From MFD02979-c5 sp963705385 (lineage in GTDB: Bacteria; Bacteroidota; Bacteroidia; Cytophagales; Amoebophilaceae): a stretch of 64,000 nt of DNA. Positions 25,486 to 34,263 of the stretch are shown here, one piece after another. A model generated the notes under the pieces. It had not been told where the DNA came from. It saw nothing but the letters and a program-made list of their open reading frames with translations, and made no database searches. A program made the position numbers and the translations under genes. How positions within the stretch are numbered: the first letter of the stretch is position 1; each line of letters starts with the position of its first letter. The stretch spans positions 372,001-436,000 of the forward strand of contig OY970075.1 of the NCBI GenBank assembly GCA_963705385.1, in the 5' to 3' direction.

Positions 25486-26324
25486 GGCTCTGTTGTAAAT
25501 AGAGGGTATAGAGGCTAACTTTAAGATCTGTTAATGATTAATGGGCAATAAACATACAAACCTTCAAAAGAGGCTATCTAATACGACCTCATCATCTAGG
25601 CCCTAAGATAGGATTGTAAGTACGGAATTAGCTATTGTGATTTGGGAGAGATGTTAGGTGGGTGGGAGTAGCCGTAGATCACTCTGCCCAATACCACTGT
25701 ATGTAATATTACGCTCCTAAGCTATTAGACAGACTAAAATGATATTAAAATTAAAAGTCTAGGCTGGGCTTATAGCTGGTACCTGGATGAGGCCTGTATT
25801 ATAAAGAGCCAATGGGCTTATTGCTACAGAGCACTAGATGAAGCGGGTATACCATTTTTATCTATCCCCCCCTACGCGCAACAGCAAAGTTGAAAAACGC
25901 TTCATCAGCAAATCCGTGAGCATTTTAAAAAAATGGAAGCAACCCCAAGCCATTTATACAGACAAGCATCCCTGCTATAAAAAAGTTATAGTTGAGCTGG
26001 AAACAGCAGGAAAATTCCCCATGGACATAGAGCACAAGCAGGTCAAATCCTGCAATAATAGGCTCGAATCGGATCATGGGAAGCTGAAGCGCTTGGTCAG
26101 CGCCACGCTGGGTTTTAAGACCATGAAAAACAACCTATGCAATCCTAAAAAAATGTTTGAGATAATGCGGATGTTTAAAAAGGGGAGATTGATTTATAGA
26201 AGTATGGACAAGGGCTTCAAAGAGAAATTAGAATTATTACCAACAACTTATTGCCTTACTAGAGAAACACCTCTCCCAGCACTATGATCCAAAATTATTT
26301 ATCTCTCCTATTTGCAACAGAGCC
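25486..26324 (+). mobile_element. IS6-family insertion sequence (decayed), about 839 bp
   Basis: The left end GGCTCTGTTGTAAATAG at 25486 and the right end CTATTTGCAACAGAGCC finishing at 26324 are inverted repeats differing at one base, and match the GGxxCTGTTGCAAA ends of IS6 elements. The flanking 8 bp (GACAACAT and AGGAGCGG) are not a target duplication. The element lies between mltG and tyrS and contains one broken transposase gene. Confidence 0.8.
25604..26287 (+). pseudogene. IS6-family transposase, frameshifted
   Basis: Fragments in order: KYGISYCDLGEMLG, VAVDHSAQYH with YYAPKLLDRLK, WYLDEACIIKSQWAYCYRAL with the first catalytic Asp and DEAG, then a frameshift near 25850 into a 149-codon open frame from 25838: RNSKVEKRFISKSVSILKKW, QAIYTDKHPCYKKVIVELE (second Asp), EHKQVKSCNNRLESDHGKLK (catalytic Glu region), and FKTMKNNLCNPKKMFEIMRM. 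This is the complete DDE layout of IS6 transposases, but stops and shifts in the first third kill it. Confidence 0.8.
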
Positions 26325-26384
26325 AGGAGCGGCCTCAAGGAGAAGTACAACGCTTTAAGCAATTGGTTGTGCCTTATAAACCTC

Positions 26385-27668
26385 CTATTTAACAGCAATC
26401 AGGTAATAAGACTTTTTACCTTGCTGAATGAGGATATAACGATCTTGCAAAAGCCTGATCAAAGGCTTTTGGTACGGGTCTGTAACCTTGACTTTGTTGA
26501 TACTCAGCCCTCCTGCTTGGATCATTCGGCGTGCTTCTCCTTTTGAGTCAAAAATAACTCCTTGTGTAGTACTAGAAACCAACTCCGTAACATCGGTGAT
26601 AGCTTCCAGCTGTTCCTTGCTGATAGTTACTTGGGGTACATTCGCAAAAATAGTAAGTAAGTCTTGCTCAGCGAGAGCTTGGATAGCTTCTTGGTTGACA
26701 TCGCTAAACAATATCTGAGCAGTCTGGGCTGCTTGGTTATAGGCGAGCTCTGAGTGTACGGTGATAGTGAGCTCTTTGGCAATGGCTTGCTGCAAAATGC
26801 GTTGGTGGGGCGCAGCGGCATGTGCTTGTATCAATGCTTCTATTTCTGTTTGGCTCAACAGCGTAAAGACTTTGACGAGCTTGTATGCCTCTTCATCTGA
26901 ACAGTTCATCCAAAATTGATAGAACGCATAGGGCGAAGTCATGCCAGGGTCTAGCCATAAGTTGCCTTGTTCGGTTTTGCCAAACTTGCTGCCGTCTGCT
27001 TTGGTAATTAGTGGCGTGGTAAGGGCAAAAGCTGTTCCGCCTGCTTTTTTTCTGATCAGCTCTGCGCCAGCCGTTAAGTTGCCCCATTGGTCTGCACCCC
27101 CCATTTGTAGCTTTATTTTGTGGTGGGTATACAAGTAATAAAAGTCATAACCCTGCAGCAGCTGGTAGGTAAATTCAGTAAAAGAAATGCCTGCTTCTAA
27201 ACGCTGCTTTACTGCATCTTTAGCTAGCATAGAATTAACAGAAAGGTGCTTGCCTGTTTCTCGCAAGAACTGCAAAAGACCCATGTCCTTGAACCAATCC
27301 AGATTGTTGAGCAACACAGCACCATGCGCTTGACTAGAGAAGTCCAAGAAGCAGCTCAACTGTTTGCTGACACAAGCTTGGTTATAGCGTAGCTCTTCCT
27401 CACTCAGTAGTCTCCTTTCTGTTGACTTCCCTGAAGGATCTCCAATCATGCCCGTGGCACTTCCCACTACAACCACAGGCTTGTGGCCTGCTAGCTGCAA
27501 GTGTCTGAGTAACATGATGGTGGCCAGGTTCCCAATGTGTAAAGATGGAGCTGTAGGATCAAAGCCCACATAGCCAGCAGTATTTTCTTTTTTCAGCTGT
27601 TCTTCGGTGCCAGGAATGATGCTATGAATCATACCGCGCCAGCGCAGGTTAGCGACAAAATCTTGCAT
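26385..27668 (-). CDS. tyrS: Tyrosyl-tRNA synthetase
   Basis: 427-residue class I synthetase charging tRNA-Tyr. GFDPTAPSLHIGNLATIMLL with the HIGH-type HIGN, GDPSGKSTERRLL, the tyrosine pocket FTEFTYQLLQGYDFYYLY and QMGGADQWGNL, and the KMSKS-type loop GSKFGKTEQGNLWLD. A C-terminal S4 domain (SINKVKVTDPYQKPLIRLLQ) is present. It is intact and leftward, ending about 60 bp from the IS6 element's right end. Confidence 0.96.
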   Translation of the reverse strand: MQDFVANLRWRGMIHSIIPGTEEQLKKENTAGYVGFDPTAPSLHIGNLATIMLLRHLQLAGHKPVVVVGSATGMIGDPSGKSTERRLLSEEELRYNQACVSKQLSCFLDFSSQAHGAVLLNNLDWFKDMGLLQFLRETGKHLSVNSMLAKDAVKQRLEAGISFTEFTYQLLQGYDFYYLYTHHKIKLQMGGADQWGNLTAGAELIRKKAGGTAFALTTPLITKADGSKFGKTEQGNLWLDPGMTSPYAFYQFWMNCSDEEAYKLVKVFTLLSQTEIEALIQAHAAAPHQRILQQAIAKELTITVHSELAYNQAAQTAQILFSDVNQEAIQALAEQDLLTIFANVPQVTISKEQLEAITDVTELVSSTTQGVIFDSKGEARRMIQAGGLSINKVKVTDPYQKPLIRLLQDRYILIQQGKKSYYLIAVK

Positions 27669-28051
27669 ACAGAATCAACTTCGTAAAGGTTGGCCAATAT
27701 AAAAGCCTCTTGGGAGAGAAGCAAAGTGAGTATGGATTGTAAAGGATAGGTAGCTGCGCATTGCTTTGCTAAAATTTCCTGGACTATAAGGAGGCTGTTG
27801 AGCAAAGATTTATAGCCTCTCAAAGTTATTCGACTTAAATTTGTCTCGCCAGCTGTCAACAAACAGAAAAAGTAAAAGCATTGAAGGATGCAAAAACTTG
27901 AATATTGTTGACACAGCCAAACTAATACTGTCCTGCAAGTACTAAGATAGACCTTGGGCGGAGTTTCCAATATGCTTGTAAATCGTATCAACAAAACACT
28001 TTGAAATCTTAACTTCTTATATAGAAAAGGCTAAAAATTTAAAAAGAGAGC
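27669..28051. other. Intergenic stretch between tyrS and rluD
   Basis: 383 bp between divergent genes. It contains one leftward open frame, but its cysteine- and serine-rich composition looks like chance and it overlaps the tyrS start in another frame. Promoters for both genes must lie here; none fits the consensus clearly. Confidence 0.4.
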
Positions 28052-29083
28052 TTGAGAAACGGACACCATTATTGCATAGAGGAAGAGCACGGGCTCTTTG
28101 AACACCATATCCTCACAGTAGATCCTAAGCAGGGGACAACAAGGATCGATAAGTTTTTGATAGACCGCTTGCCCAATACTACACGTAACAGGATTCAGCT
28201 GGCTATTGAGAACAAGTTTATCCTTGTCAACCAGCAGCCCACCAAGCCGAGCTACAAAGTCAGACCACAGGATGAGATTAAGGTAGTACTTCCTATGCCA
28301 CCACGGCTCAATGAAGTAGAGCCTGAGCCTATTGCATTAGACCTTATCTACGAAGATGAAGACTTACTTATTGTCAATAAGCCTGCAGGAATGGTCGTGC
28401 ATCCTGCCTATAACAACTGGACTGGAACACTGGTCAATGCACTGGTACATCACTTTAAGCAGCTTCCTACTCAGAAGTATAATGAGGGGAGGCCAGGCTT
28501 GGTGCACCGAATTGATAAAGACACCTCGGGGTTGTTAGTGATTGCCAAAACTGAGGAAAGTATGACTGCCTTGGCCAAACAATTTTATGACCATTCTATA
28601 GAACGGACCTACTATGCGCTCGTGTGGGGGGAACCTACTGCAGCCACGGGCACTATTGATACCAAGGTTGGCAGGAGTCCCAAAGATCGACGAATGATGG
28701 CTACTTTTTCTGAAACAGAAACAGGCAAGCGTGCTGTCACCCATTACCAGGTTATTGAAAATCTGCGTTATGTCTCGCTGTTAAAATGTAACCTTGAAAC
28801 AGGCCGTACCCACCAAATCCGTACACACATGAAACACTTGGGGCATCCTATCTTCAACGATGCTATGTATGGAGGCGACCAAATCTTAAGGGGGCAACGT
28901 TTTTCAAAATACAAAGCCTTTGTGCAGAACTGCTTTCAGCTGATGCCTCGCCAGGCGCTGCATGCCCAATCTTTGGGATTCATGCACCCTACGACTCGCC
29001 AAGCCATGCAGTTTGAAGCCCCGTTGCCTCAAGACTTTCAGCAGGTGTTAGACAAGTGGAAACGGTATATACAATGGACGTAG
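28052..29083 (+). CDS. rluD: 23S rRNA pseudouridine synthase, RluD type
   Basis: 343 residues. N-terminal S4 domain (RIDKFLIDRLPNTTRNRIQL and NKFILVNQQPTKPSYKVRPQ), then the RluA catalytic domain: LLIVNKPAGMVVHPAYNNWT, catalytic Asp in LVHRIDKDTSGLLVIAKT, ERTYYALVWG and ETGRTHQIRTHMKHLGHPIF. It modifies helix 69 of 23S rRNA in well-studied relatives. The only good start is TTG at 28052. A 19-bp perfect hairpin begins 16 bp after the stop. Confidence 0.92.
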   Translation: MRNGHHYCIEEEHGLFEHHILTVDPKQGTTRIDKFLIDRLPNTTRNRIQLAIENKFILVNQQPTKPSYKVRPQDEIKVVLPMPPRLNEVEPEPIALDLIYEDEDLLIVNKPAGMVVHPAYNNWTGTLVNALVHHFKQLPTQKYNEGRPGLVHRIDKDTSGLLVIAKTEESMTALAKQFYDHSIERTYYALVWGEPTAATGTIDTKVGRSPKDRRMMATFSETETGKRAVTHYQVIENLRYVSLLKCNLETGRTHQIRTHMKHLGHPIFNDAMYGGDQILRGQRFSKYKAFVQNCFQLMPRQALHAQSLGFMHPTTRQAMQFEAPLPQDFQQVLDKWKRYIQWT

Positions 29084-29099
29084 CATCGTTTTGTCCAGT

Positions 29100-29142
29100 A
29101 CACCTTACAAATTCGGAATTTAGTTCCGAATTTGTAAGGTGT
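29100..29142 (+). repeat. Hairpin HP1 (19-bp perfect stem) after rluD
   Basis: Left arm ACACCTTACAAATTCGGAA (29100-29118), loop TTTAG, right arm TTCCGAATTTGTAAGGTGT (29124-29142). There is no T-run, so it is not a standard terminator. It is the sister of the hairpin at 29252-29284; two base pairs differ between them and both changes are compensated on the opposite arm. Confidence 0.75.
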
Positions 29143-29251
29143 AGAAGCAGCTATATGTTTTCGCCCTTGGCTTTTCTTAGCCATCAAAATATTGATTTCA
29201 AGGCAACAGCGCGGCCTTGAAGCAACATCCCTCGGCATTACCGAAAAGATA

Positions 29252-29284
29252 TTGCAGATTCGGAATTTTATTCCGAATCTGCAA
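29252..29284 (+). repeat. Hairpin HP2 (14-bp perfect stem) before the AAA/DUF4143 gene
   Basis: Left arm TTGCAGATTCGGAA (29252-29265), loop TTTTA, right arm TTCCGAATCTGCAA (29271-29284), followed by GGTGTT. The GTG in that sequence is the likely start of the next gene, so the stem would sit at the 5' end of the mRNA just before the start codon. It shares core and tail with HP1. Confidence 0.75.
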
Positions 29285-29285
29285 G

Positions 29286-30413
29286 GTGTTAAATCGCTCG
29301 CATTATATTCATTTGATACAAAACGCACTGCGGATTTTCCCTGTCTGTGCCCTAGTAGGGCCCCGGCAGTGTGGCAAGACAACCTTGGCCAGGTCCTTTA
29401 AGGACCGCTTTGACCAAGTCCACCACTTTGATCTTGAAGATCCTGCTGACCTGGCAAAGCTGGCTGCTCCTAAGCTGGCACTCGAACGCCTACAAGGCCT
29501 TATTGTCCTGGATGAAATACAACGCAGGCCTGAACTGTTTCCTTATTTGCGGGTGCTTGTAGACCAAAATCCTGACCTTAGGCTACTCATTTTAGGAAGC
29601 GCTTCTCGTGACCTTATTCAACAATCTTCAGAGACCCTTGCGGGTCGTATCAAGTACGTAGAGCTGACCCCTTTTAAACTAGAGGAAACAGGTAATCTGG
29701 ATCAGTTGTGGGATCGAGGAGGTTTCCCCAGATCATACTTAGCCGCCCTAGATGAAGATAGCTATGAATGGAGAAAGGCCTACATCAGCACTTTTTTAGA
29801 AAGGGACTTAGCTGCCCTGGGATTCAACGCTTCGCCACAGCAAATGAGGGAACTGTGGATGATGCTGGCCCATTACCATGGCAACATACTGAATTATACT
29901 GAGTTGGGTAGATCCTTGGCCGTCACAGACAAAACCATTAGAGCGCGTATTGACATACTAGAAGGAGCGTTTATGGTTCGTTGCTTAAAAGCATGGTACG
30001 AGAACATAAAAAAGCGGCAAATCAAAGCACCCAAAGTTTACATCAGAGACAGTGGCCTATTGCACGCCTTGTTAGGAATTCAAGGTAAAAATGTCAAGTT
30101 CCATCCCAAAGTAGGGGCTTCTTGGGAAGGATTTGCCCTTGAAGAAGTAATCTTTACTTTAGGCGTAGACCAAAACGATTGCTATTACTGGCGCACACAA
30201 ACTGGTGCCGAACTTGACCTGTTGGTCTTCAAAGATGGTAAACGTATTGGTTATGAATTTAAATACACAGATGCTCCTAAACTCAGCCGTTCTATGCATA
30301 TTGCGCTTCAGGACTTGTCTTTGGCCGAGCTTAACATCATTATACCAGGCAAAGAGCTATTTTCTTTGCATGAGCAAATCAAGGTGATAGGGTTAAGTAG
30401 TCTGAAAAAGTAG
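29286..30413 (+). CDS. AAA_14/DUF4143 ATPase
   Basis: Predicted cytoplasmic ATPase: FPVCALVGPRQCGKTTLARS (Walker A), GLIVLDEIQRRPELFPYLRV (Walker B), LRLLILGSASRDLI (sensor), YVELTPFKLEETGN, and the C-terminal DUF4143 domain with YTELGRSLAVTDKTIRARID (a winged helix) and YYWRTQTGAELDLLVFKDGK (PD-(D/E)XK-like core). The role is unknown; these genes behave as accessory genes, sometimes linked to toxin-antitoxin or mobile DNA. I choose GTG 29286 (375 residues), since the longer frame from ATG 29217 would translate hairpin HP2 into residues unlike the family. Confidence 0.85.
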   Translation: MLNRSHYIHLIQNALRIFPVCALVGPRQCGKTTLARSFKDRFDQVHHFDLEDPADLAKLAAPKLALERLQGLIVLDEIQRRPELFPYLRVLVDQNPDLRLLILGSASRDLIQQSSETLAGRIKYVELTPFKLEETGNLDQLWDRGGFPRSYLAALDEDSYEWRKAYISTFLERDLAALGFNASPQQMRELWMMLAHYHGNILNYTELGRSLAVTDKTIRARIDILEGAFMVRCLKAWYENIKKRQIKAPKVYIRDSGLLHALLGIQGKNVKFHPKVGASWEGFALEEVIFTLGVDQNDCYYWRTQTGAELDLLVFKDGKRIGYEFKYTDAPKLSRSMHIALQDLSLAELNIIIPGKELFSLHEQIKVIGLSSLKK

Positions 30414-30483
30414 CTGTGGATTTCTAGCGCAAGCTAGCTTATTTGTGGCTTAGAAAAAGGAGAAAAACATAGCCATCATTACT

Positions 30484-31191
30484 ATGCTTTCGTGGCTCAA
30501 GGCTATGATTCGTGATCATTTTGGCTTTTCTAAGGCAGAAACCAATGGCATCCTTTTGCTCCTGTTGCTGACGAGCACATGCTTGCTAGCGCCACAGGCC
30601 CTCAAGTGGTACCACAGCAAGCGTCTTAACGCCAACTATGACCAAGATGTTGCTTTATTGGAGCGAAACTTAGCGTTGCTAAAAGCACAAGCACACACTG
30701 CTAAAACTACAGATCTTACCAAGTCTAATCATGCCAGCAGTACCCAGGCAGCGCGCAAAAGCCGAGCTAAGGTACGTCCCTCACAGCATCTACTTTGGGA
30801 CATCAACACAGCCGATGAAACGCAGCTCAAGACAATTCAAGGAATAGGTCCTGCGCTATCACCTAGGATTATGAAGTTCCGTAACAGGCTAGGGGGTTTT
30901 ATAGACCAGGCACAGTACCAAGAAGTATATGGGCTTCAAGCAGCAGTGATTGAACGCCTCAAAAAGCATACCTACATTCATACGGACTTTCAACCTACCA
31001 AGCTGAATGTTAACACTGCTGACTTCCAGACACTTGCTGCTCATCCTTACATAAGTTACCAGCAAGCCCAAAGCATTGTTCGGTACCGCGCCCAGCATGG
31101 ACCATTTGCCACGTTAGAGGAACTGGGTTCTTTGGTGCTCCTTGACAAGGCTACCCTGGAAAAGCTCAAGCCTTACCTCACTACTTTGTAG
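30484..31191 (+). CDS. Membrane-anchored helix-hairpin-helix protein (ComEA-like)
   Basis: 235 residues. One N-terminal membrane segment (NGILLLLLLTSTCLLAP), a charged linker, and two helix-hairpin-helix units: WDINTADETQLKTIQGIGPA with LSPRIMKFRNRLGGF, and KLNVNTADFQTLAAHPYISY with QAQSIVRYRAQHGPF. HHH motifs bind DNA non-specifically; ComEA-like proteins work in DNA uptake, but this family is common in Bacteroidota without proven competence. It starts 70 bp after the AAA/DUF4143 gene on the same strand. Confidence 0.8.
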   Translation: MLSWLKAMIRDHFGFSKAETNGILLLLLLTSTCLLAPQALKWYHSKRLNANYDQDVALLERNLALLKAQAHTAKTTDLTKSNHASSTQAARKSRAKVRPSQHLLWDINTADETQLKTIQGIGPALSPRIMKFRNRLGGFIDQAQYQEVYGLQAAVIERLKKHTYIHTDFQPTKLNVNTADFQTLAAHPYISYQQAQSIVRYRAQHGPFATLEELGSLVLLDKATLEKLKPYLTTL

Positions 31192-31394
31192 CAGCTTATG
31201 ATTGACAAAGTATTTGCTTGCCTTACCAAGGGACTGGCCCCTTTTTGCGTTTTGTTGAGCTAAGCAAAAGTTCCTCCAGAGATCCTTCATAGGAATTAAG
31301 CTTCTTCCCCAAAGCCTGCCTAGATATAGGCTCCTTGTCTGCAGCATCTAAAGGAGCTGAAGGCATTGACAAGGCCAAGGCGTCTGCACTTGGT

Positions 31395-31710
31395 TCACTT
31401 AGCTTTCCTCAAGTACTTACCCTGGATATACACAGACAAATAAGCTGCCAAAGCTGCCTTGATAGGTATAGTGACTACAAAAGGCATTAATCCTCCTTTG
31501 AGTGCTAATTCCCAATTAAATAAGTAGACGAGGAAGCCTAGCCCAGGCGCAAACAGCAATACATTGCCCATGAGTGCAAACCAGAAGCGCGTCCAAACCC
31601 TGCCGCCTTTTATAGTGCTGAGCCAATGAAGCAATGACTCCGCCCATGGCACCCATCAAGGGCTTGTAGCGTTTTTCAATCAAGGATGGAGCAGCGTTCT
31701 TCAGGAGCAA
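31395..31710 (-). pseudogene. BioY biotin transporter, C-terminal remnant
   Basis: Two overlapping frames make one BioY-like end: GAMGGVIASLAQHYKRRQG in one, then GRVWTRFWFALMGNVLLFAP and LFNWELALKGGLMPFVVTIP with IKAALAAYLS in the other. BioY is the substrate-binding membrane subunit of the biotin ECF transporter. The N-terminal half is missing and a frameshift lies near 31610, so it cannot work. The assignment rests on the C-terminal helices only. Confidence 0.5.
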
Positions 31711-31995
31711 CTATGGTAGGCTCGCTTGACATGGGATGGGAGAGACCGATTCCCTATCCCATGCATCCACCAGAAGGGATATGGTGGATGCTGTACAAAA
31801 AGTGCTAGATGAGATTGTGTATCACTGCCCAGTATGCCTGGGACAGTAGAGGAAAGTTGAGGGGATTTTGTAAAAACTTCTCCCTGGTTGCTTGCAAAAA
31901 ATAAAAATAGTATTGATATTCAGCTTGCTCTAACAAGCTACTAACTTAATTGGCATTGCTCACGCTGATTTCTAATTTATTTTCCTAACCCCATA
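31711..31995. other. Intergenic stretch before the giant lipoprotein pseudogene
   Basis: About 285 bp with no convincing open frame; probably the former promoter region of the 31996 gene and the decayed 5' half of bioY. Confidence 0.35.
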
Positions 31996-32721
31996 ATGAT
32001 GTACAATCAATTTCAAAAATTCATAGCTATCATTTTGCTCTGGAGCATGGCCTTGCAGAGCTGCACCTCGAACCTCAAGCTCGATACTGGTCCAGCAGCA
32101 ACACAGCCACAGGCCAGTAAAAAGTCCTTTAGGTGCCTTGTAGGAAAGGAGCAGCACCCACCAGACAAGCCCATGTCTATCAGTGCTTCCACGGAGAACG
32201 CTCCAGCATCCCCTGCTGCTGCTCATGTTGCTCCTTCCGCCCTACTTTTCACAGACCTGTCCTCCAGTAGCTTCCCTCATCACACAGCAGTTCCATCCTC
32301 CCCAAGGACTGTTCTCCACAACCCAAGGCTTTCCCAAGGCATAGCCATTACCCAACCTTTAAAAGACTGTCCAAAGGCCCAGGCTAGGCACAGTGCTCAG
32401 CCAACACAAAGGCCAAGGGTCCCTTTAGCCAAGGCAGCGTCAGTGCAGCACTTGACTGCCTCAGGAGGGAAAGAAGTAGTGCTATACCAAAGAGAGGGGC
32501 AATGGCAAGCGCAAGTAACCGAGCGCATAGGCCATGCGCAGCGTCAAGTGGTGCTGCCTGTTGTCTGTGCGCCTGACTGCGAGGTAGCAGCGCTCCTGCG
32601 CTATGAAGGCAGGCCGGGTAGCGCAACTGTTGCATGTAGCCAAGCAAGGGTTGGAGGAATTTGTCTATGTAGGCAGGCAAGGCTTGCTGGGTGGGATGAT
32701 GCCAGGAGAGGGTGCTCCTGA
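31996..32721 (+). CDS. Fragment 1: lipoprotein signal and N-terminal shared module
   Basis: 241 codons: MMYNQFQKFIAIILLWSMAL then QSC (signal peptide II), a low-complexity Ser/Pro/Ala linker to about 150, and the module GGKEVVLYQREGQWQAQVTE with RQVVLPVVCAPDCEVAALL. After that the frame turns into unlikely sequence (VACSQARVGGICLCRQARLA) because of a shift near 32600; the true continuation is in the next frame (32603-32938). If translated it would be a truncated surface lipoprotein. It is clearly similar to the N-terminus of the lysozyme lipoprotein at 5252-7564. Confidence 0.6.
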   Translation: MMYNQFQKFIAIILLWSMALQSCTSNLKLDTGPAATQPQASKKSFRCLVGKEQHPPDKPMSISASTENAPASPAAAHVAPSALLFTDLSSSSFPHHTAVPSSPRTVLHNPRLSQGIAITQPLKDCPKAQARHSAQPTQRPRVPLAKAASVQHLTASGGKEVVLYQREGQWQAQVTERIGHAQRQVVLPVVCAPDCEVAALLRYEGRPGSATVACSQARVGGICLCRQARLAGWDDARRGCS

Positions 32722-32938
32722 ATACAAAGCCAGGGAGACATCCCCTCATACAAGAAGGGCTACCTTGACCCATCAGGAATCAAGCCTAGCCCTCCAACAG
32801 CGCATGGAGCAAGGAGACATTCAAAGTACAGAAGCCCTTGTAAAAGCCCTGAATGACAGCCCAGGACCCAGAAGAGCAGCAAGCCCTACAACAGCTGGAT
32901 TGAAGCTTACATGGACTGGTTCAACAGAGAGCCTGTAG
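32603..32938 (+). pseudogene. Fragment 2: continuation of the shared module
   Basis: Reads MKAGRVAQLLHVAKQGLEEF then VYVGRQGLLGGMMPGEGAPE, which aligns with VVYLGELGLKGGMERG of the lysozyme lipoprotein and so proves the frameshift. The end of this frame (PGPRRAASPTTAGL) is out of frame again; alternative frames give MTAQDPEEQQALQQLD and SWIEAYMDWFNREP. Confidence 0.55.
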
Positions 32939-33531
32939 GCAATTTCGCCCTGAAACCAGAAACAGTACAAGAATATAGCGCCTTGGCACATATTCAGCCA
33001 AGCATACCAGCACATAGAGAACTCTTAGACGGCTATTTTGAGAGTGTGTGGCATAAAGCACAAGAGAGTAGATACAATTCAGAGGCGCTCTTGCAAGCCC
33101 TTGCCTACACGCTGCAGCACATTGACCCTCAGGTTTTTCAAGGAGACCCTGAGCGGCTCCTTCAATTAAGCAAGCAGCTTTTGGAAAGGTTAGACGCTAC
33201 AAAATCTTTCTTAAGAGCAACTTACCCTACCTACCGCCCTATTCTGTATGCCTTACACCAGGCGCTGGTACTTATCCATCAAATTACTCCTAGCAGCTTG
33301 CCTACTACCCAAGAAAATGGGCTCTATCAACGATTCAAGAAGCAGCTGGAGGCTATTGCTGATGCAGCCCAGTACTATCCTTTTGTCTACCACAGCTTGG
33401 TGTTGCAGCAAAGCTTGCAGCGCTTGGCAAGCGATGAACCACGAGAAAACCTGGAACGCTTGGGACAAGGCCTTCTAGGGGCGCTTTACCTTACCCAAGG
33501 GATCAGCCGCTTTCATGTCTCTGAGCCTTGA
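32911..33531 (+). pseudogene. Fragment 3: helical region
   Basis: 206 codons of likely all-helical sequence: MDWFNREPVGNFALKPETVQ, ALLQALAYTLQHIDPQVFQG, YALHQALVLIHQITPSSLPT and SLVLQQSLQRLASDEPRENL. It could be an armadillo/TPR-like region between the lipoprotein module and the NACHT domain. It ends at a stop 17 nt into the next frame. Confidence 0.55.
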
Positions 33532-33853
33532 TATAGATGCACTCCGCACAGGATATGAATGCTTCCAACAAGCGCGTGACAGTGGATGCATTAAAAAAGG
33601 AAAATGGTATGAGCAGCTTCAGGCTATGCACTGTGCCAGTATCTTGAGCCTCACAGAGACAGAGGGCAGTCAATTTTATGAAGGATTGCAAGCCATTCAG
33701 GCTGCCCATATCAAGAATCCAGAAGAGCGGAAAGCCCTGCGTTTTGGCATTCTCCTAGAGCTCAGTACGCTTGCTTTGCAAGTAGACACCCCTGCAATCC
33801 GCCAAAAAGCCTTTAATGCGCTTAAGGAGCTGACCAGCAGGGTGGGCAGATGA
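33515..33853 (+). pseudogene. Fragment 4: helical region, continued
   Basis: 112 codons: LDIDALRTGYECFQQARDSG, LQAMHCASILSLTETEGSQF and LQVDTPAIRQKAFNALKELT, again helical. After its stop another frame continues (DDPDLVEAMLDGFAAIATQG, VQREAAEDALEGLINNSG), so the repeat-like helices extended to about 33970. Confidence 0.5.
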
Positions 33854-34263
33854 CCCAGACTTAGTAGAGGCCATGCTAGATGGTTTTGCAGCCATTGCTA
33901 CACAAGGGGTACAAAGGGAGGCAGCCGAAGATGCCTTGGAAGGCTTGATCAATAATAGTGGGTGCTGCAACGAGAGCACCTAGCAAGAAGTTTTTACCTA
34001 GAGCATAAAGAAGTTTTTACTTTGGCGCAGACCAACTGAAGCAAATCCTATCCAAGTAGCTACAGAGCGCTGGCTGGGCAGGCAGCAGCTGGAAGAGAAG
34101 CTGAGCACTTTGCGCGCTACAAGTGAAGCTTCTACCAGAGGTCGCTTATCTAGGAAATTATTTGGGATCATCAACAGTATAGTCAGAGAATCAGTCCGTC
34201 CAGCCATGGTAGTTCCTGGAGCAGACTCACCCATCCCCCCACCGCTAGCAATAGAAAGAGCCC

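Noticed and set aside
27629..27994. 121-codon minus-strand frame between tyrS and rluD
   Set aside because: It overlaps the tyrS start in another frame and has a Cys/Ser/Leu-rich composition with no domain; judged chance.
29038..29382. Minus-strand frame across both hairpins (114 codons)
   Set aside because: It is kept open by the palindromes themselves, which encode similar FGxKFRIC strings on both strands.
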